A stretch of DNA of 64,000 nucleotides from Alphaproteobacteria bacterium (GTDB lineage Bacteria > Pseudomonadota > Alphaproteobacteria > Rhizobiales > JAJFHC01). This document shows positions 32,644 through 40,630 of the stretch, in pieces (positions within the stretch are counted from its first letter, which is position 1; each line of letters begins with the position of its first letter). Made by a program: the position numbers and the translations under genes. The DNA lies in NCBI GenBank assembly GCA_021775805.1, contig JAJFHD010000024.1, positions 1 through 64,000 of the forward strand, in the 5' to 3' direction. A model generated the notes under the pieces. That model did no database searches. It worked only from the letters and a program-made list of their open reading frames with translations, and had not been told where the DNA came from.

Positions 32644-34095
32644 ATGGACACACCATTGAGCGATGAAGATGACGCATCCGCGATCGGCATCATAGAGTTT
32701 GCGACGGCAGTCACGTTGATGGCCGTGTGCGGTTTTTCATTGACCGCACTCTATAGCGGGGCGGCGTGGGCGAACGTCTTTGCCGGGGCGGCGTGGGTTT
32801 TGTTTGCTGTCGTGGGCCAGGCACATTTCAGGCTTCGGGAACGCTTCCTGCTTGCCATGGCGGGGCTGGCTGTCACTGCAGCCCTGGTAATATTGCCGGA
32901 TGCCACCGGTCTGATCTTTGCCGCCGTGGCCAGCGCCACGTTTCTTGCCTCCTTCATGATCCTGCTGGCGCTGCTCAAGGAGGCGGCGATCACGTCGGAC
33001 TCGGTCCAGACCGTGGGCGCTTATCTTACCCAACAGCCGCCCGGGCGCCGTTACGTGGTGCTCCAGACCGGCGGCCATGCGCTGGGTGCGGTCCTGAATT
33101 TCGGCGCGCTCAGCCTGCTCGGACCGTTGATCCAGCGTGGTGTCAGGGCAATGTCGGCGGATGGCGATGCCGTGACCGCGATTCGCGAGCAGCGCCAGAT
33201 TGCAGCGCTCGACCGGGGGTTTTCCTGGATCATAGCCTGGTCTCCCACAGCCGTCAGTCAGGCCCTGATTCCAGCCATCGTGATCGGTGCCGATCCCAAC
33301 CGCATGATGGCGATGGGACTTGCGACAACCCTGGTCATATTCATTGTCGGATGGGTCGAGGACCGGATCAGGTGGCGGCATGCCCGCTCCAGGCTTGCAG
33401 CTCAGGGCGTTTTGCCGGAACGCATGGCGCCGGTGTTTCCGGCACAGGCATTTGTGCGGTTCGGATCGGCATGCCTGTTTCTGGTGCTTCTGACCGTGGC
33501 GATCATTGCCGGCACCGGCGTTAGAACGGTCCAGGCGCTGATGCTTGCGGCCCCCCTGGTCACGGTTATCTGGATTGCGGTTCAATACCTGCGCCACGGC
33601 CGTCCCATGGCTGTTCTGCGCAATCGCTATCGCGCGGTCGCTTTTCGCGCGGTTCCCGATGTGTCGCCGGAAGCCCTGACGCTCTCGGCTGCGGGTTTTT
33701 GCGGCATCGTCGTCGCCGGTCTGGTTCCGGCCCCGGTGGTGGCGGCCTTTTTCGGTCTCGATCAGGTGCCGCCGGTTCTGCTTTACATCGCGATTACCGC
33801 AATCGTGCCTCTGGCGTCCAACGCTGCCATGCCGCCGATATTTGTCGTCACGTTCATTGGCGGCATGCTGGTGGCGACGCCCGGGCTTGGATACGATCCG
33901 ACGATGCTCGGGCTGGCCTTCGTGTTTGGCTGGGCGATCAATCTCACGGCCTCGCCATTCGGAGCAAGTTCTCTTGTGCTCGCACGGGCGACGGGAATCG
34001 ACGGCCGGACGCTGTCGTGGCGCTGGAACGGCGTGTTTTCCCTGGCGGCGTTTGCTGTCGCTGCTCTGGCCTTGTCGCTGTTTTCACTCCTGTGA
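32644..34095 (+). CDS. Polytopic membrane protein, unknown family
   Basis: 483 residues with about a dozen hydrophobic segments, starting near residue 17 and ending at the C-terminus (VFSLAAFAVAALALSLFSLL). Two long helix groups are separated by a hydrophilic loop near 240-265 (RIRWRHARSRLAAQG). Motifs such as IAWSPTAVSQALIPA, ITAIVPLASNAAMPPIFVVTFIGGML and NLTASPFGASSLVLARATG resemble the re-entrant loops of ion-transporter (IT) superfamily carriers, but I do not recognise the family with certainty. It is coupled to the crotonase gene, suggesting transport of a carboxylate or related compound. Confidence 0.65.
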   Translation: MDTPLSDEDDASAIGIIEFATAVTLMAVCGFSLTALYSGAAWANVFAGAAWVLFAVVGQAHFRLRERFLLAMAGLAVTAALVILPDATGLIFAAVASATFLASFMILLALLKEAAITSDSVQTVGAYLTQQPPGRRYVVLQTGGHALGAVLNFGALSLLGPLIQRGVRAMSADGDAVTAIREQRQIAALDRGFSWIIAWSPTAVSQALIPAIVIGADPNRMMAMGLATTLVIFIVGWVEDRIRWRHARSRLAAQGVLPERMAPVFPAQAFVRFGSACLFLVLLTVAIIAGTGVRTVQALMLAAPLVTVIWIAVQYLRHGRPMAVLRNRYRAVAFRAVPDVSPEALTLSAAGFCGIVVAGLVPAPVVAAFFGLDQVPPVLLYIAITAIVPLASNAAMPPIFVVTFIGGMLVATPGLGYDPTMLGLAFVFGWAINLTASPFGASSLVLARATGIDGRTLSWRWNGVFSLAAFAVAALALSLFSLL

Positions 34096-34200
34096 CGCAA
34101 CGCAGGGTTTACCAAGGTTCGAGGGCGAAGCTTGCCTATTGCCGCTTAATCCGTCACGCTGGGTTGTTTGTTGCGTAATTCAATAGCTGGAGTAAGAACA

Positions 34201-34406
34201 TGGCCGTGTTGAAAACAATTGAAGTGTTGGCGGATTCGGCGGATTCCTGGGAAGCCGCTGCACGTGCTGCAGTCAAGCAAGCCTCGAAGTCGGTCAATAA
34301 CATCCGGTCGGTCTGGATCAAGGACCAAAGCTGTGCCGTCAACGCTAAGGGCAAGATCACGGCTTATCGGGTGACGACAAAGATCACGTTCGAGATCAAC
34401 ACCTGA
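34201..34406 (+). CDS. Dodecin family flavin-binding protein
   Basis: 68 residues with GGAG before the ATG. The dodecin pattern is clear: VLKTIEVLADSADSWEAAARAAVKQASKSVNNIRSVWI, then a beta-strand rich C-terminus with AYRVTTKITFEI. Dodecins form hollow dodecamers that store or buffer flavins or CoA. The conserved Trp in SWEAA, then VWIKDQ, is consistent. Stand-alone gene. Confidence 0.85.
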
Positions 34407-34490
34407 AGGTCCCGCACGCTGTAATAACGCCGGGTTCTGATCCAATTCAGTAATGGATATTGCCACGGTGACCCTGTAGGGTCGCCAGCC

Positions 34491-35429
34491 ATGGCAACGG
34501 ATGATTCAGCGCGCGCCTCGACGCAGTCAGCCCTGCCGTTGCAGGGCTATCTGCTTCTGGTGGCACTCACCTTTTTCTGGGGGACCAACTGGCCGGCGAT
34601 GAAAATCGCCCTGTCGGAGTTGCCCGTCTGGTGGTTTCGCACAGCCTGTCTCCTGGTCGGCGGGATCGGCCTGCTTCTGGTCGCCCGGTTGAGCGGCGCC
34701 GGCATCTTCGTGCCCAAGGCCGAGCGGCGCAATCTTCTGATCTGCGCGTTGTTCAATGTGATCGGCTGGCACCTTTGTTCGGCCTACGGGGTATCCCTGA
34801 TCCCGGCAGGCCGGGCGGCGATCATTGCTTTCACGATGCCGGTCTGGGCATCGATCCTGAGCAGCATCCTGCTCGACGAGCCGCTGACACGCGGCAAGAT
34901 CGTCGGCCTTGCGCTCGGCGTAGCCGGACTGTGTGCGTTGATCGGGCCGGATCTCATCGTCCTTGGAACGGCACCGGTCGGTGCAATCTTCATGCTGGGT
35001 GCGGCACTCTCATGGGCGCTGGGGACCGTGCTTCTCAAGCGCTTTGACTGGAGCATTCCGACCACCAGCCTGGTGGGCTGGCAACTGATCGCGGCGGCCA
35101 TACCCATCACCGCCGGTGCCGTGCTGTTCGAGACCGTGCCGGACGTCTCGTCACTCAGCACGAAAGCCATTCTCGCTGTGCTTTATGTTTTTGCCTTCCC
35201 CATGCTTTTTTGCCAGTGGGCCTATTTCAAGACGGTACGTCTGTTCCCCGCCAGCATCGCGGCGATCGGGACGCTTCTGATTCCGGTTGTGGGGGTCTAT
35301 TCCGGTGCCGTCATCCTTGATGAAGTTGTCGGTCTTCGCGACTTCACTGGCCTTGTGCTTATTTGTCTGGCGCTTGCGGCAGTGCTGTTCATTCCTTCGC
35401 GCAAGGTTCGCGCGACACCGCAAACCTGA
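34491..35429 (+). CDS. EamA/DMT family transporter
   Basis: 312 residues, ten TM segments in two EamA repeats. The first opens with GYLLLVALTFFWGTNWPAMKIALSELPVWWF; the second contains GAIFMLGAALSWALGTVLLKRF and ends with GAVILDEVVGLRDFTGLVLICLALAAVLF. Inner-membrane exporter or importer of small metabolites; substrate unknown. A second DMT-type gene follows 50 bp downstream, so they are probably co-transcribed. Confidence 0.88.
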   Translation: MATDDSARASTQSALPLQGYLLLVALTFFWGTNWPAMKIALSELPVWWFRTACLLVGGIGLLLVARLSGAGIFVPKAERRNLLICALFNVIGWHLCSAYGVSLIPAGRAAIIAFTMPVWASILSSILLDEPLTRGKIVGLALGVAGLCALIGPDLIVLGTAPVGAIFMLGAALSWALGTVLLKRFDWSIPTTSLVGWQLIAAAIPITAGAVLFETVPDVSSLSTKAILAVLYVFAFPMLFCQWAYFKTVRLFPASIAAIGTLLIPVVGVYSGAVILDEVVGLRDFTGLVLICLALAAVLFIPSRKVRATPQT

Positions 35430-35479
35430 CAGGCTGAGGCGGTGAGCACTCGGGCGGTCAGACGGTGCGGAGCGGGTCG

Positions 35480-36346
35480 ATGAACCAGGCCTTGTGGGGA
35501 CTGTTAAGTGCGCTTTCGTTGGGTACGGCAGATTTCCTGGCCCGCTATTCCAGCCGTGCCGTGGGTGCAGACCGCGCCCTGTTCGGCGTCTTCGTCGTCA
35601 GTTGCCTGGTCCTGACCGGCACTATGATCCTCGATGGCCGCGCCCTCTCCGTCGATCTTGCGCACCTGTGGTTGCCTGTGCTGTTCGGGGCGTTGACCAC
35701 GCTCGCCATGCTGCTGCTCTATCAGGCCCTGGCACTCGGGCCGATCAGTCTGGCAGCGCCGATTGTTGCGGCCCATCCGGCCCTGGTCGTGGTCTTTGCA
35801 GTGTTGCTTGGGTCGCGGCCCGACGCGCTGCAATGGCTGGCGATTGTCGCGACAATGGTGGGGGCGTTGATCGTCGCGCGTTATGCCGACCATGAGGCCG
35901 AAACGGTGGATGGCGGGGCAGCATCCGGACCGATATCGCGGACGATTGTCGTCGCCTCCGGCGCCTGTGTCGCCTATGCCGCGATGGTGATTGCCGGACA
36001 GCATGCGGTGCCTGTCTACGGCGACCTCGAGACCATCTGGGTTGGCCGCTTCGTCAGCTTGGTCACCCTCTTGGCGTTGCTTCTGGTCCGGCGGCAAAGC
36101 CCGACGGTTCCCGTGAGGCTTTGGTTGCTGATTGGCGTTCAGGGGAGTCTCGATGCGGCCGGGTTCCTATTTCTGCTTAAGGGCAGCGACGGTGAATTTG
36201 CCGAAATTGCCGCGGTGGTCTCTGCCTGTTTCGGCGCGGTCACGATTCTGCTTGCCCTGATTATCCTGCGCGAACGCCTGACGCTCCGGCAATGGTTCGG
36301 CGTCCTGATCGTTTTTGCCGGAGTTGCGGTGCTGTCGTCGCGTTGA
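35480..36346 (+). CDS. EamA/DMT-type transporter
   Basis: 288 residues from the ATG at 35480; the frame opens with GTG at 35465 but the ATG follows a GAGCGGG site. TM repeats are visible: ALWGLLSALSLGTADFLARYSSRAVG, LFGALTTLAMLLLYQALALGPISLAAPIVAAHPALVVVFAVLLG, and the C-terminal ERLTLRQWFGVLIVFAGVAVLSSR. It is closest to the subgroup that begins with SALSLGTADF. Substrate unknown. Confidence 0.85.
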   Translation: MNQALWGLLSALSLGTADFLARYSSRAVGADRALFGVFVVSCLVLTGTMILDGRALSVDLAHLWLPVLFGALTTLAMLLLYQALALGPISLAAPIVAAHPALVVVFAVLLGSRPDALQWLAIVATMVGALIVARYADHEAETVDGGAASGPISRTIVVASGACVAYAAMVIAGQHAVPVYGDLETIWVGRFVSLVTLLALLLVRRQSPTVPVRLWLLIGVQGSLDAAGFLFLLKGSDGEFAEIAAVVSACFGAVTILLALIILRERLTLRQWFGVLIVFAGVAVLSSR

Positions 36347-36449
36347 GATCGATGAAAACAATATGTTTGACCTGCCTGAAAAACCGTGACATTGCGGAAA
36401 AGCTGCCCAAAACGGCAGATAGCCTTGCACCCTTTGAGGACGCATCATC

Positions 36450-37649
36450 ATGAAACCATTCGAAGGCTTCCGGGTTCTCGACCTGACCCATGTTCTCGCC
36501 GGTCCGTTTTCAACCTATCAGCTTGCGGTCATGGGCGCAGACGTCATCAAGGTGGAACCGCCGAACAATCCGGACATGATGCGTCCCGAGGGTTCGATCG
36601 ACAGCCTGAACGAGGAGGGCCGCGGGGTCCGATTTCTGGGCCAGTCGGCGAACAAGCGCGCCATCACCCTCAACCTCAAATCGGACGAAGGCCGCGATCT
36701 GTTCCGCAAACTGGTGGCGACGGCAGACGTGGTGGTCGAAAACTACACCGCCGGCGTCATGGAAGGTTTCGGGTTGGGTTATGCGGCGTTGTGCGAAATC
36801 AATCCCAAACTAATTTATTGCACGGTCACCGGGTTTGGCCACACCGGTCCCAAAAAGGACCATCCGGCCTACGACAACGTCATACAGGCATTTTCAGGTC
36901 TCATGGCGGCGACCGGATCGGCTGAGACAGCCCCGGTCCGGGTAGGACCGCCGGTGCTCGACTACGGCACCGGAGCGCAGACGGCGTTTGCGATTTCCGC
37001 GTCCCTGCTGCGGCGCGAACGAACCGGCAAGGGCCAGCGGATCGATGTTGCCATGCTCGACGCAGCACTGATGCTGATGACCATGACGATCATGGAGGTC
37101 CAGTCCGACGGCGGCCCGCCACCGGCGCCGGGCAACAGTAGCTTGAGCAATGCCGGATATGCCTGTTATCCGACCAAGAACGGTCTGCTGATGATCGGTG
37201 CCTTTACCGCCAAACAGCATAGACGTCTGTGGACGGTGCTTGGACGGGAAGCAACCGGCCTTGAAATAGAACGACAGGGTATAGACGTCTTTCCTGAGCG
37301 GATGGCGGCTGACGCCGCTGTTCTGGGGGAGATCTTTCTCACGAAAACGGCCGACGAGTGGGAAGACATTCTCAATCAGGCCCATGTGCCGGCCGCCCGG
37401 GTCCGCACCCTCGACGAAGCGCTCGATCACGACCAGGTGGCGTCGCGTGGCGTGCTCCAGGACCTGATGACCAATCCGAATTCCAATGCCATGTTCAGGA
37501 CACCGGTATCGGCTGCAATGTTTTCCGAAGACGGACCGGTTGTCACGGCACCGCCTGCGAGGCTTGGCGAGCACAACGAAACGATTTTCGCGGAGCTGGG
37601 GATTTCAGTGGAAAACCTGGAGGTGCTGCGCGGGCGCGGAGTCGTCTGA
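36450..37649 (+). CDS. CaiB/BaiF (family III) CoA-transferase
   Basis: 399 residues. FEGFRVLDLTHVLAGPFSTYQLAVMGADVIKVEPP at the N-terminus, RAITLNLKSDEGR, VVENYTAGVMEGFGLGY and IYCTVTGFGHTGP are the family signature; the catalytic Asp is in GQRIDVAMLDAALMLM. The enzyme transfers CoA between carboxylic acids. No start doubt. A flavoprotein operon begins about 150 bp downstream. Substrate not assigned. Confidence 0.92.
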   Translation: MKPFEGFRVLDLTHVLAGPFSTYQLAVMGADVIKVEPPNNPDMMRPEGSIDSLNEEGRGVRFLGQSANKRAITLNLKSDEGRDLFRKLVATADVVVENYTAGVMEGFGLGYAALCEINPKLIYCTVTGFGHTGPKKDHPAYDNVIQAFSGLMAATGSAETAPVRVGPPVLDYGTGAQTAFAISASLLRRERTGKGQRIDVAMLDAALMLMTMTIMEVQSDGGPPPAPGNSSLSNAGYACYPTKNGLLMIGAFTAKQHRRLWTVLGREATGLEIERQGIDVFPERMAADAAVLGEIFLTKTADEWEDILNQAHVPAARVRTLDEALDHDQVASRGVLQDLMTNPNSNAMFRTPVSAAMFSEDGPVVTAPPARLGEHNETIFAELGISVENLEVLRGRGVV

Positions 37650-37800
37650 AACTGCCCCTGATTCAGACCTCGAGAACAAAGGCGTTGAGGACTGCGTTGT
37701 AGTGGCGCTTCGCCCGTCCCGTTTTCCCACCCATTCAGCTTGACGCTACAGGCGACACCGCGCAAGACTTGGCGGCAGCAAATTTCAGGGACGATCCTTC

Positions 37801-38904
37801 ATGTCACAGGACAGGGACTCCGAGATTGCCGTCATCGGCGGCGGCATGGTTGGCATGGCCGTGGCCTACGGCCTTGTGCGCTCGGGGCATTCAGTCACAG
37901 TATTCGATGAAGGCGACCGTGCCCTGCGGGCGTCGCGTGGCAATTTCGGGCTGGTGTGGGTTCAGTCCAAAGGCGCCGGCCTGCTCGACTACGCCTGCTG
38001 GACCCGGTTGTCGGCGCGACTCTGGAAGGCGTTTGCCGACGACCTGGGCGCGTTGTCGGACACGGACCTTGAACTGAAACAGCCGGGTGGGTTGATCATT
38101 GCACTGAGCGAAGAGGAACTGGACCGGGAAACAGCCGGTCTTGAATCGCTCAAGCAGGCGCTCGACGGGGATTACCCGTTTGAACGGTTGGGTCACAATG
38201 CCCTGCGGAAACTGCTGCCTGAGATCGGGCCCGATGTTGCCGGGGCCACCTATTTTCCCGAAGACGGGCATGCCAACCCGCTTCATCTGCTCCGGGCTTT
38301 GCACACAGGTTTCTTGCGGTGTGGCGGTCGGATCGTCAACGGATCGGCGGTGACGTCGATTGACCATGGAAACGATGGTTTTACGATCGAGGCCGGCCTT
38401 CAGCACAAGGCCCAGAAACTGGTGCTGTGTGCAGGGCTGGGGAACGCGAAACTTGCGCCGATGGTGGGCCTCGACGCACCGATTTCACCGCAACGGGGCC
38501 AGGTGCTGATTACCGAACGGGTGAAACCGTTTCTGAATTATCCGACTATACATGTGCGCCAGGTCGGAACCGGCGCGATTCAGATCGGCGATTCCCATGA
38601 GAATGTGGGACTGGACGACGGCACCACACCCAACGTCATTGCAGCGATCGCGAAGCGGGCTGTGCGGACGTTTCCGGTCCTCGAGAACGTCCGCCTGGTT
38701 CGCTCCTGGGGTGCTCTCAGAGTGCTGAGCGCAGACGGGTGCCCAATCTATGACGTTTCGACGTCGTGCCCCGGCGCCTCGGTGGTGAACTGTCACAGTG
38801 GCATTACCCTTGCCGCGGTTCATGCCCAGGTTCTGGCACCGTGGCTCGGCGGCGGCGAGATCCCTGAATTTGTGGAGAATATGAGTGCCAGTCGATTCCA
38901 GTAA
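37801..38904 (+). CDS. FAD-dependent oxidoreductase, HcnC/DadA-like
   Basis: 367 residues. DAO-type FAD fold: IAVIGGGMVGMAVAYGLVRSGHSVTVFDEG (dinucleotide-binding), SRGNFGLVWVQSKG, and the C-terminal GALRVLSADGCPIYD, then NCHSGITLAAVHAQVLAPWLGG. This is the catalytic amine- or imino-acid-oxidising subunit of a three-subunit dehydrogenase of the hydrogen-cyanide synthase / D-hydroxyproline / opine type. The next gene starts 20 bp before its end. Substrate is likely a secondary amine or imino acid; this is family knowledge. Confidence 0.85.
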   Translation: MSQDRDSEIAVIGGGMVGMAVAYGLVRSGHSVTVFDEGDRALRASRGNFGLVWVQSKGAGLLDYACWTRLSARLWKAFADDLGALSDTDLELKQPGGLIIALSEEELDRETAGLESLKQALDGDYPFERLGHNALRKLLPEIGPDVAGATYFPEDGHANPLHLLRALHTGFLRCGGRIVNGSAVTSIDHGNDGFTIEAGLQHKAQKLVLCAGLGNAKLAPMVGLDAPISPQRGQVLITERVKPFLNYPTIHVRQVGTGAIQIGDSHENVGLDDGTTPNVIAAIAKRAVRTFPVLENVRLVRSWGALRVLSADGCPIYDVSTSCPGASVVNCHSGITLAAVHAQVLAPWLGGGEIPEFVENMSASRFQ

Positions 38905-39235
38905 ATCACACCGTTTTGCGCGCCTGCTCGACCGGACGCCGGTTCAGGACGAGGATACGCTTGCCTTCAGTTTCGACGGTCGCGAGCTCAGCGCGCGGAC
39001 CGGTGACACGGTGGCGGCCGCACTCCTGAGCAATGCCACAACCGCATTCCGTACGACGCCTGTTTCCGGACAGCCGCGGGCGCCTTTCTGCATGATGGGT
39101 GTCTGTTTTGACTGCCTGGTCGAAATCGACGGCGTGCCCAACCTGCAGGCCTGCATGATCGAGGTGCGCGAGGGCATGACGGTTGTGCCGATGCAGGGCG
39201 CCAGGACCGTCGCAGAGGGAGACGACAGTGCGTGA
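38885..39235 (+). CDS. [2Fe-2S]-binding subunit, HcnA-like
   Basis: 116 residues from the GTG at 38885, with GGAG upstream. FSFDGRELSARTGDTVAAALLSN is the fer2-type opening, and PFCMMGVCFDCLVEIDG, then ACM, holds the cluster cysteines. It overlaps the preceding gene by 20 bp and the following by 8 bp, so the three are translationally coupled. It transfers electrons between the two flavoprotein subunits. Confidence 0.88.
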   Translation: MPVDSSKSHRFARLLDRTPVQDEDTLAFSFDGRELSARTGDTVAAALLSNATTAFRTTPVSGQPRAPFCMMGVCFDCLVEIDGVPNLQACMIEVREGMTVVPMQGARTVAEGDDSA

Positions 39236-40625
39236 GCGGACCGACATCGTCATCGTCGGGGCGGGACCGGCGGGTTTGAGTGCAGCCGATGTTCTCGGCG
39301 AGGCCGGACTCAACGTGGTCGTGCTTGACGATCAGCCGGCGCCTGGAGGCCAGGTCTACCGGGCGATCGGGAAAGCCAACCAGCCATTGGGAGACGTCCT
39401 TGGGCCCGACTACACCAAAGGAGCGTCACTGCTGAAGGGGTTGGAACACGGCAATGTGGAGTACCGGCCCGGCGCCACGGTCTGGCAGGTCACCGGCGAG
39501 CGGGAGGTCTGTTATTCAATCGATGGCCGTGGTCACACCGTGACGGGTGACCGCGTGATTCTAGCGACCGGTGCCATGGAACGCCCGATGCCCTTTCCGG
39601 GCTGGACATTGCCCGGTGTGATGACCATTGGCGGCGCGCAAACGCTCCTGAAGTCATCAGGTCTCATATGGGATGGTCCGATCGTTCTGGCTGGCAGCGG
39701 TCCTCTGCTCTATCTGTTTGCCGCTCAGGCCGTCCGGATTGGCGCGGACGTTACCATGGTCCTGGAAACCGCACCCAAACCCGATCCGACCAAGGTGCTT
39801 GCCGGTCTTGCCGGGTTCGTTACGGCACCGGGCTATCTGGCCAAGGGGTTGACCTTGCTCAAAGAACTTCGGAAGGCCGGCATCCCGCGTGTATCCCGCG
39901 TCCATGAACTGAAAGCCACGGGCGATGGTCATATTGAAACCGTCCGTTACCGGGCGGGCAACAAGTGGCAGGAACAGCCGACCTCTCAGCTTTTGATCCA
40001 TCAAGGCGTCGTTCCCAATACGCAGATTACGCGTTCTTTGGAATTGCCTCATGACTGGAGCGCGCAACAGCGGTGCTGGCGGCCGCGTGTCAACGAGGAT
40101 CTGACGACCGACCTGGACGGCATTCTGGTGGCGGGAGACGGGGCCGGAATTTCAGGAGCTGATGCGGCTGTTCACCAGGGTTGCCTGGCTGCCGTTTCGG
40201 CCATGTCGGGATTGGATGGCGTCGATCCGGCCGGTTTTAGCGCGCGTGCCGATAAAGCACGCGCTGCCTTGCACAGGCACCTGAAGGCCCGGCCTTTCCT
40301 GGACGCGCTCTATCGGCCCCATCAAGCATTTCTGACGCCTGAGGATGACACCGTCATCTGCCGATGCGAAGAGGTTACGGCGGGCGATGTCCGGCGTTAT
40401 GTGACGCTGGGGTGCCTTGGGCCGAACCAAACCAAGGCGTTCGGGCGGCCCGGCATGGGGCCGTGCCAGGGACGGTTTTGCGGTTTGACCGTCTCTGAAA
40501 TCATTGCGGCCGAACGCGGCGTCGTCATGGATGACGTCGGCTACTACAGGATCAGATCGCCGATCAAGCCGGTGACGCTGGGTGAAGTGGCGGACACGGC
40601 CGGCGACGAAGAGGTTGTTCTCTGA
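39228..40625 (+). CDS. NAD(P)/FAD oxidoreductase with C-terminal BFD-like [2Fe-2S], HcnB-like
   Basis: 465 residues from the GTG at 39228 (GAGGGAG upstream), the fold start being DIVIVGAGPAGLSAADVLGEAG. A second Rossmann motif is seen at VLAGSGPLLYLFAAQAVRIGA. The C-terminus has CRCEEVTAGDVRRYVTLGCLGPNQTKAFGRPGMGPCQGRFC, a bacterioferritin-associated-ferredoxin-like iron-sulfur domain. It completes a catalytic (C), 2Fe-2S (A), electron-transfer (B) set in the order C-A-B. The sequence does not identify the physiological acceptor. Confidence 0.87.
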   Translation: MRERTDIVIVGAGPAGLSAADVLGEAGLNVVVLDDQPAPGGQVYRAIGKANQPLGDVLGPDYTKGASLLKGLEHGNVEYRPGATVWQVTGEREVCYSIDGRGHTVTGDRVILATGAMERPMPFPGWTLPGVMTIGGAQTLLKSSGLIWDGPIVLAGSGPLLYLFAAQAVRIGADVTMVLETAPKPDPTKVLAGLAGFVTAPGYLAKGLTLLKELRKAGIPRVSRVHELKATGDGHIETVRYRAGNKWQEQPTSQLLIHQGVVPNTQITRSLELPHDWSAQQRCWRPRVNEDLTTDLDGILVAGDGAGISGADAAVHQGCLAAVSAMSGLDGVDPAGFSARADKARAALHRHLKARPFLDALYRPHQAFLTPEDDTVICRCEEVTAGDVRRYVTLGCLGPNQTKAFGRPGMGPCQGRFCGLTVSEIIAAERGVVMDDVGYYRIRSPIKPVTLGEVADTAGDEEVVL

Positions 40626-40630
40626 GAGAT

